Shown piece by piece: positions 59,875 to 64,000 of a stretch of 64,000 nt of DNA. The DNA comes from Microbacterium forte (GTDB taxonomy: Bacteria > Actinomycetota > Actinomycetes > Actinomycetales > Microbacteriaceae). A program made the translations under genes and the position numbers. The notes beneath the pieces are model-generated. The model had not been told where the DNA came from and did not search any database. It saw only the letters and a program-made list of their open reading frames with translations. Location of the stretch: contig NZ_CP116871.1 in assembly GCF_031885415.1 (NCBI RefSeq), positions 2,728,001 through 2,792,000 on the forward strand, written 5' to 3'. Every line of letters starts with the position of its first letter. The stretch's first letter is position 1.

Positions 59875-61041
59875 ATGCGCATACTCGGACTGCTCTCGGG
59901 CACCTCGCACGACGGCATCGACGTCACGGTCGTGGATTTCGAGGAGAGCGATGGCGCGCTGCACGGCACGGTGCTGCACGAGGACAGCATCCCGTACGCG
60001 CCAGACCTCCGTGCTCGACTCGTCGCCGCGCTGCCCCCGTCGCCCACGACCCTCGCCGAGGTCTGCGAACTCGACACTCTGATCGGGCAGGCCTTCGCCG
60101 AGGTCGCCGCGGCGGCATCCGACGCGGTCGGGGGAGTGGATGCCGTGTGCACGCACGGGCAGACCGTCTTCCACTGGGTCGCCGACGGCCACGCGCTCGG
60201 CACGCTGCAGATCGGCCAGCCGGCATGGATCGCCGAGCGGGTGGGCGCGCCGGTCGTGTCGGACGTGCGCATCCGCGACATCACCGCCGGCGGACACGGC
60301 GCTCCGCTGGTGTCGTTCCTCGACGAGCTGCTGCTGCGTGGCCGAGCGGGCGTCTCGGCGGCCGTCAATCTCGGCGGCATCGCGAACATGACCGTGGTGG
60401 GCGCCGACGGGCTCTCGGCGTATGACATCGGTCCGGCGAACGCGCTGGTCGACGCCGTCGTCGTGGCGGAAGGCCTGAACGAGCGCGGGTACGACGCGGA
60501 CGCCGCGATCGCCCGCACCGGAACGGTCGACGAGGCGCTGCTGGCCACGCTCCTCGCCGACCCCTATTACGCGCTCCCCGCCCCGAAGAGCACGGGCAAG
60601 GAGCACTTCCACCTCGACTATGTGCGTGCTCACATCGATCGCATGACCGCAGACGGACGAGAGATCTCACTCCCCGACCTCGTGCGCACCCTCACGGAAC
60701 TCACCGTCCGCACGGTGGCTCAGGACGTGCGTGCCGCCGGTATCCGATTCCTGGCCGTCTCCGGGGGCGGATGCCACAACCCGCTGATCATGCAGGGTCT
60801 GCGCGATGCTCTCCCCGGCGTCGAGGTCGTGCTCGCCGATGAGCTCGGTGCCCCGGTGGACAGCAAGGAGGCGATCCTGTTCGCACTGATCGGGTGGTGC
60901 ACCATGCACGGAGTCGCCGCGGTGACGCCCGGCGGCACGGGAGCGCGCGAGCCGCGCATCCTCGGCACGATCACGCCGGGTGCGGGGCCGCTGCGGATGC
61001 CGGAACCGGTCGAGCGCGTGCGCAGTCTGACGCTGCGCTGA
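59875..61041 (+). CDS. anmK: Anhydro-N-acetylmuramic acid kinase
   Basis: The 388-residue AnmK protein starts MRILGLLSGTSHDGIDV (the GTSxDGxD nucleotide site; His replaces the more usual Met) and has CTHGQTVFHW, SDVRIRDITAGGHGAPL, NLGGIANMT and SGGGCHNPLIM. It phosphorylates 1,6-anhydroMurNAc during peptidoglycan recycling. GGAAGGAA precedes ATG 59875. No MurQ etherase is adjacent, so the pathway partner must lie elsewhere. Confidence 0.9.
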   Translation: MRILGLLSGTSHDGIDVTVVDFEESDGALHGTVLHEDSIPYAPDLRARLVAALPPSPTTLAEVCELDTLIGQAFAEVAAAASDAVGGVDAVCTHGQTVFHWVADGHALGTLQIGQPAWIAERVGAPVVSDVRIRDITAGGHGAPLVSFLDELLLRGRAGVSAAVNLGGIANMTVVGADGLSAYDIGPANALVDAVVVAEGLNERGYDADAAIARTGTVDEALLATLLADPYYALPAPKSTGKEHFHLDYVRAHIDRMTADGREISLPDLVRTLTELTVRTVAQDVRAAGIRFLAVSGGGCHNPLIMQGLRDALPGVEVVLADELGAPVDSKEAILFALIGWCTMHGVAAVTPGGTGAREPRILGTITPGAGPLRMPEPVERVRSLTLR

Positions 61042-61068
61042 TCCACGTCGGGTGCGAAACGCCGCCGG

Positions 61069-61236
61069 TCAGCGCTTGCGGTCGTCGTCGTCCCAGGGGC
61101 CTTCCCACCAGCCGGCGCGGCCGTCGCCGTCGCCTCCGCCGCGGCGACGGGAGCGGACGAACTGCACGATGAACACGGTGAGCGAGCTGAGCAGGATCAC
61201 GAAGATCACCAGGAACAGCAGGTCGGACTGGTTCAT
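61069..61236 (-). CDS. Small single-span membrane protein
   Basis: The 55-residue protein starts with a membrane helix (DLLFLVIFVILLSSLTVFIVQFV) then RSRRRGGG and a Gly/Asp/Trp-rich tail (GRAGWWEGPWDDDD). Its ATG overlaps the stop of the YdeI-like gene, which supports expression. The tail's aromatic/acidic character is seen in small actinobacterial membrane proteins without known function. Confidence 0.65.
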   Translation of the reverse strand: MNQSDLLFLVIFVILLSSLTVFIVQFVRSRRRGGGDGDGRAGWWEGPWDDDDRKR

Positions 61237-61802
61237 GGGCGCTTCCCTTCGGCGGCATCCGCCACGATCTTCGCGATCCGGGCGGATCGCGTCTCTGCAC
61301 GCTTGGCCATCGCGATGTGCGTCAGGCCGAACTTCTTGACCGACTTCGGGAAGGCGTCCCAGTTGGCTCGTGCAGCGGGCACGGCATCCAGCGCCTCGGT
61401 CAGCTCCGGCGGCTCGATGCCCGCCTCCGGTCCGTCGAGCAGAGTCCACGACCCGTCGGCCTTGGCGGTCTCGAGCACGCGGATGCCGGCGGGCGCGAGC
61501 AGCCCGGCGGCCTCGAGGTCGATCAGCCGCGCCTTGTTGGTCGCCGCCCACCCGCTGCCGCGTCGGCGGGGCGAGAACCACTGACCCACGGTCTCGTCGT
61601 CGAGCGTGCGCACGGGGCCGTCGATCCATCCGAAGCACAGAGCCTGACGCACGGCGTCGTCGTATCCCACCCTGCCCTCGTTCTGACCGCGCACGCTCAA
61701 CAGCCAGACGCCCGAGGTGCGCTCGTGATGCTCTTCGAGCCAGGCGCGCCAGGCGGCCGCATCCGCTGCGACGACCCGTTCTCCTTCGTCGAGCGCGCCC
61801 AT
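61233..61802 (-). CDS. YdeI/OmpD-associated-family protein
   Basis: The 189-residue protein has the YdeI-like core WRAWLEEHHERTSGVWLLS, YDDAVRQALCFGWIDGPVRTLDDETVGQWFSPRRRGSGWAATNKARL and a C-terminal helix-rich stretch ending in FPKSVKKFGLTHIAMAKRAETRSARIAKIV. These proteins are soluble and linked in some bacteria to resistance to antimicrobial peptides; the activity is unclear. Start ATG 61802 lies 1 bp after the stop of the HAD gene. Confidence 0.82.
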   Translation of the reverse strand: MGALDEGERVVAADAAAWRAWLEEHHERTSGVWLLSVRGQNEGRVGYDDAVRQALCFGWIDGPVRTLDDETVGQWFSPRRRGSGWAATNKARLIDLEAAGLLAPAGIRVLETAKADGSWTLLDGPEAGIEPPELTEALDAVPAARANWDAFPKSVKKFGLTHIAMAKRAETRSARIAKIVADAAEGKRP

Positions 61803-61803
61803 C

Positions 61804-62613
61804 TCAGTCCTCGTCGAGCGTCGGAATCGACTCGGTGACCGTCGGCAGCAGATCGGCGACCGAGTCGACGATCTCGTCGGGGCGGAACGGGTACTTCTCA
61901 ACCTCGGCCTCGTCGCTGATGCCCGTCATGACGAGCACGGTGTGCAGTCCTGCCTCGATGCCGGCGATGATGTCGGTGTCCATGCGGTCGCCGATCATGC
62001 CGGTCTTCTTCGAGTGCGCGCCGATCTTGTTGAGGGCCGAGCGGAACATCATCGGGTTCGGCTTGCCGACGACATACGGCTCCTTGCCCGTGGCCTTGGT
62101 GATCAGGGCCGCGATCGCGCCCGTCGCCGGCATCACGCCGTCGGCTGACGGCCCGGTGGCATCCGGGTTCGTGACGATGAAGCGCGCGCCCTTGATGATG
62201 AGCCGGATCGCCTTGGTGATCGCCTCGAACGAGTAGTTGCGGGTCTCGCCGACGACCACGAAGTCGGGGTTCGTCTCGGTCATGATGAAGCCGGCCTCGT
62301 GCAGCGCCGTGAGGATGCCCGCCTCGCCGATCACGAAGGCCGAGCCGCCGGGCAACTGCTGCGCGAGGAAGTCGGCCGTCGCCAGTGCCGAGGTCCAGAT
62401 CCGCTCCTCGGGCACGATGAGCCCGCTGGCGCGGAGGCGGGCCGACAGGTCACGCGCCGTGAAGATCGAGTTGTTCGTCAGCACGAGGTAGGGGATCTCG
62501 TTCTGCTCCCACCCTGCGAGCAGCTCGGACGCTCCGGGGATGGCATCGTTCTCATGAACGAGCACGCCGTCCATGTCGGTCAGCCAGCATTCGATGTTGT
62601 CGCGGTGTGCCAT
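61804..62613 (-). CDS. HAD IIA (NagD-like) phosphatase
   Basis: The 269-residue HAD IIA protein has motif I CWLTDMDGVLVHEN, motif II VLTNNSIFT, Lys in VGKPNPMMFRSAL and motif IV GDRMDTDIIAG, with a C2 cap. NagD-like enzymes remove phosphate from nucleotides or sugar phosphates. I chose ATG 62613 over GTG 62619: TAGGCT (62625 to 62620) ends 6 nt before the ATG, giving a leaderless mRNA. Confidence 0.88.
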   Translation of the reverse strand: MAHRDNIECWLTDMDGVLVHENDAIPGASELLAGWEQNEIPYLVLTNNSIFTARDLSARLRASGLIVPEERIWTSALATADFLAQQLPGGSAFVIGEAGILTALHEAGFIMTETNPDFVVVGETRNYSFEAITKAIRLIIKGARFIVTNPDATGPSADGVMPATGAIAALITKATGKEPYVVGKPNPMMFRSALNKIGAHSKKTGMIGDRMDTDIIAGIEAGLHTVLVMTGISDEAEVEKYPFRPDEIVDSVADLLPTVTESIPTLDED

Positions 62614-62619
62614 GTGCAC

Positions 62620-62625
62620 AGCCTA
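62620..62625 (-). promoter_or_regulatory. -10 box TAGGCT for leaderless HAD IIA gene
   Basis: TAGGCT on the minus strand, 6 nt from ATG 62613; identical hexamer and spacing to three other genes in the last 6 kb. Confidence 0.6.
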
Positions 62626-62668
62626 TGCGGCGGCGGTTACGGGCAGGTGTCAGGTTCTGACGAGGTTC

Positions 62669-63301
62669 TCAGGCGCTGAGCCAGACGACCTGTGCGGCGC
62701 CGTCGGGGAGCTCGGTCGCGGTGCCCTCGAGTTCGATGCCCGTGGGGGTCGTCGTGATGTTCGCGGCGACGGTGACGCCCGCCCCCTCGAGAGCACGCAG
62801 CAGTTCCGGGTCTCGGTCGTCGACGCGCAGCACGCGTCCGACGTGCCCCGACGGCGCATCGGCGAGAAGCACGAAGGGCTCGCGTTCGACGACGCCTGCG
62901 GCATCGGGGATCGCGTCGCCGTGCGGGTCGAACCGCGGGCGTCCGAGGCGTGCGTCGATGCCCTCGAGCAGACGGTCGCTGATCGTGTGCTCGAGCACCT
63001 CGGCTTCGTCGTGCACCTCGTCCCATCCGTAGCCGAACTCCTGCACCAGCCAGGTCTCGATCAGGCGGTGCCGACGCACCATGGCCAGAGCTCGCTGCGT
63101 GCCGGCATCCGTCAGCCGCACCGCGCCGTATGGGACGTGCGAGACGAGCCCGGCGGCGGCGAGCTTCTTGACCATCTCGGTGACCGACGACGGGGCGATG
63201 CCCAGCTTCGCCGCGAGCACCGAGGGGGTGATCGGCGCGTCCTGCCATTCGGTGTGCGCGTAGACGGTCTTCAGGTAGTCGTCTGCTGCAGGGGATGCCA
63301 C
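62669..63301 (-). CDS. DtxR/MntR-family metal-dependent regulator
   Basis: The 210-residue protein has an N-terminal winged helix (DDYLKTVYAHTEWQDAPITPSVLAAKLGIAPSSVTEMVKKLAAAGLV). A dimerisation domain with metal-ligand residues follows (YGWDEVHDEAEVLEHTISDRLLEGIDARLG, FDPHGDAIP) and a C-terminal SH3/FeoA-like domain. It should sense Fe(II) or Mn(II). GTG 63301 follows TAGGCT by 6 nt, so it is probably leaderless. No metal transporter is adjacent. Confidence 0.88.
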   Translation of the reverse strand: MASPAADDYLKTVYAHTEWQDAPITPSVLAAKLGIAPSSVTEMVKKLAAAGLVSHVPYGAVRLTDAGTQRALAMVRRHRLIETWLVQEFGYGWDEVHDEAEVLEHTISDRLLEGIDARLGRPRFDPHGDAIPDAAGVVEREPFVLLADAPSGHVGRVLRVDDRDPELLRALEGAGVTVAANITTTPTGIELEGTATELPDGAAQVVWLSA

Positions 63302-63307
63302 GGGTCC

Positions 63308-63313
63308 AGCCTA
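63308..63313 (-). promoter_or_regulatory. -10 box TAGGCT for leaderless DtxR gene
   Basis: TAGGCT on the minus strand, 6 nt from GTG 63301; it overlaps the 14-bp gap after the upstream gene's stop at 63316. Confidence 0.6.
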
Positions 63314-63315
63314 GA

Positions 63316-63618
63316 TCAGGGGTTCGCGACGTCGACGAGGATGCCGAAGGCGACCTGCCCCGCGAAGAAGATGATGAGGAACCCGAGCAGGGCGGCGAAG
63401 AGCGAGAGCCGACCGTCGAACCCCTCGATCTCGGCGATGCCGATCTTGCGGGCGCGGAAGGCCAGCACGAGGGTCGCGATGCCCAGGGCGAGCTGCACCC
63501 AGGGGCCGCCGAAGGGCAGCACGGTGGGGAAGGCGACGAGCAGCCCGCCGATCACGCCGGTCGCGATGCCGATCCAGGTGAGGATGCGGACGTTGCGGCG
63601 CGCGGTTTCGGCAGACAT
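63316..63618 (-). CDS. Small three-span membrane protein
   Basis: The 100-residue protein of unknown function has three hydrophobic segments (about 12-32, 38-53, 70-96), with a basic RARKIG loop between the last two. The -10 box TAGGCT (63630 to 63625) ends exactly 6 nt before ATG 63618. It lies upstream of the DtxR gene, with 14 bp between them, on the same strand. Confidence 0.7.
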   Translation of the reverse strand: MSAETARRNVRILTWIGIATGVIGGLLVAFPTVLPFGGPWVQLALGIATLVLAFRARKIGIAEIEGFDGRLSLFAALLGFLIIFFAGQVAFGILVDVANP

Positions 63619-63624
63619 CCTTCG

Positions 63625-63630
63625 AGCCTA
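63625..63630 (-). promoter_or_regulatory. -10 box TAGGCT for leaderless 63618 gene
   Basis: TAGGCT on the minus strand, 6 nt from ATG 63618. Confidence 0.6.
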
Positions 63631-63686
63631 ACCGTCGGAGCACTCCGCCGCGCACGCTGTGAATCGTGTCAATCGGCCCGGATTCC

Positions 63687-63716
63687 TTGACGGGGGACGA
63701 GCTCTGCGGGTAGCTT
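63687..63716 (+). promoter_or_regulatory. Promoter of the rhamnogalacturonan lyase gene
   Basis: TTGACG (63687-63692) and TAGCTT (63711-63716) are separated by 18 bp, a good housekeeping-type match. The leader would be about 55 nt and contains the GAGAAGGA ribosome site. Confidence 0.62.
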
Positions 63717-63776
63717 CGACCGGGCACGGGAAAACGCTATCCGAGCGGGCGCCATGCCCAGAGAAGGATTTCGACG

Positions 63777-64000
63777 ATGAATATCCGACACCAATCGTTC
63801 CGCGCCGTCGTGGCGGTGGCCGCAGTCGGCTGCCTCCTCGTGGGAGGCGCGCAGAGTGCGACGGCGGCGTCGCCCACAGCGCCGACGGCCGGTCGCCATG
63901 ACTCCGGGCCGAAGACGCCACAGCTCGAGACGCTCGACCGCGGTCTTGTCGCCGTCTCGACCGCCGACGGTGTCTTCCTCAGCTGGAGACTGCTCGCCAC
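63777..64000 (+). CDS. Secreted rhamnogalacturonan lyase (PL11), 5' part
   Basis: The frame opens at ATG 63777 behind GAGAAGGA and is still open at the window end (74 residues). A Sec signal peptide (about 1-34, hydrophobic AVVAVAAVGCLLVGG, Ala-rich cleavage region) is followed by QLETLDRGLVAVSTADGVFLSWRLLAT. This is very like the start of PL11 rhamnogalacturonan lyases, whose mature proteins open with a LDRGLVAV...GVFVSWRLLGT strand. Such enzymes cut the pectin RG-I backbone. The catalytic part is outside the window. Confidence 0.75.
   Translation, partial: MNIRHQSFRAVVAVAAVGCLLVGGAQSATAASPTAPTAGRHDSGPKTPQLETLDRGLVAVSTADGVFLSWRLLA

Overview
The window is high-GC DNA (Asp mostly GAC, Ala mostly GCG/GCC) with tightly packed, often ATGA/GTGA-overlapping genes, frequent GTG starts and many apparently leaderless promoters. 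Gene content and style point to an actinobacterium of the Microbacteriaceae, probably Microbacterium or a close relative. This is inferred from protein style only. I saw no rRNA, tRNA, CRISPR array, phage or insertion sequence.

Layout. (1) 1-3714, minus: a four-gene translationally coupled operon joining a partner-switching signalling set (GAF-PP2C phosphatase, STAS antagonist, HATPase kinase) to a cellulose-synthase-like membrane glycosyltransferase. (2) 3801-7976: a tripartite tricarboxylate transporter (tctC, tctB, tctA) in one operon with a DapA/NanA-family aldolase, behind a promoter covered by a 26-bp perfect palindrome. (3) 8027-12990: acyl-CoA ligase, a LacI regulator and a fucose-isomerase-like gene; regulator and isomerase share an operator. 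(4) 13095-26587: a carbohydrate locus that reads as a complete high-mannose N-glycan pathway. It holds a secreted Endo-H-like GH18, an ABC importer, GH92 and GH38 alpha-mannosidases, a GH5-type (probably subfamily 18) beta-mannosidase and a LacI regulator, with five copies of one operator. (5) 26648-31412: MmcQ/YjbR protein, MarR, two PH-like membrane proteins and a small cassette resembling type VII secretion accessory loci. (6) 31533-38407: two GT4 glycosyltransferases, small proline-rich membrane proteins, a GlxA-type AraC regulator, an NRDE protein and CoaBC. (7) 38409-49224: a HAIR box in front of an N-domain-less ClpB, nitroreductase, PPK2, LysR/PutA and an ABC exporter. (8) 49398-56325: DUF3137-like protein, BenE transporter, a NarL-type two-component pair, VOC/HxlR pair, RibD-type reductase and a decayed surface-protein gene. 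(9) 56390-63618: HAD phosphatases, XthA, PyrE, ROK kinase, AnmK, YdeI-like protein and a DtxR regulator. (10) 63777-end: start of a secreted PL11 rhamnogalacturonan lyase, cut by the window.

How it works together: the organism appears to be a saprophytic or host/plant-associated heterotroph feeding on glycoprotein glycans, plant pectin, proline and carboxylates, with local LacI-type repressors for each sugar route. At least fourteen genes have a TANNNT -10 box exactly 6-7 nt before the start codon and so are probably translated from leaderless mRNAs; this also guided my choice of several starts. All functions are from reading motifs by eye; no database search was run.
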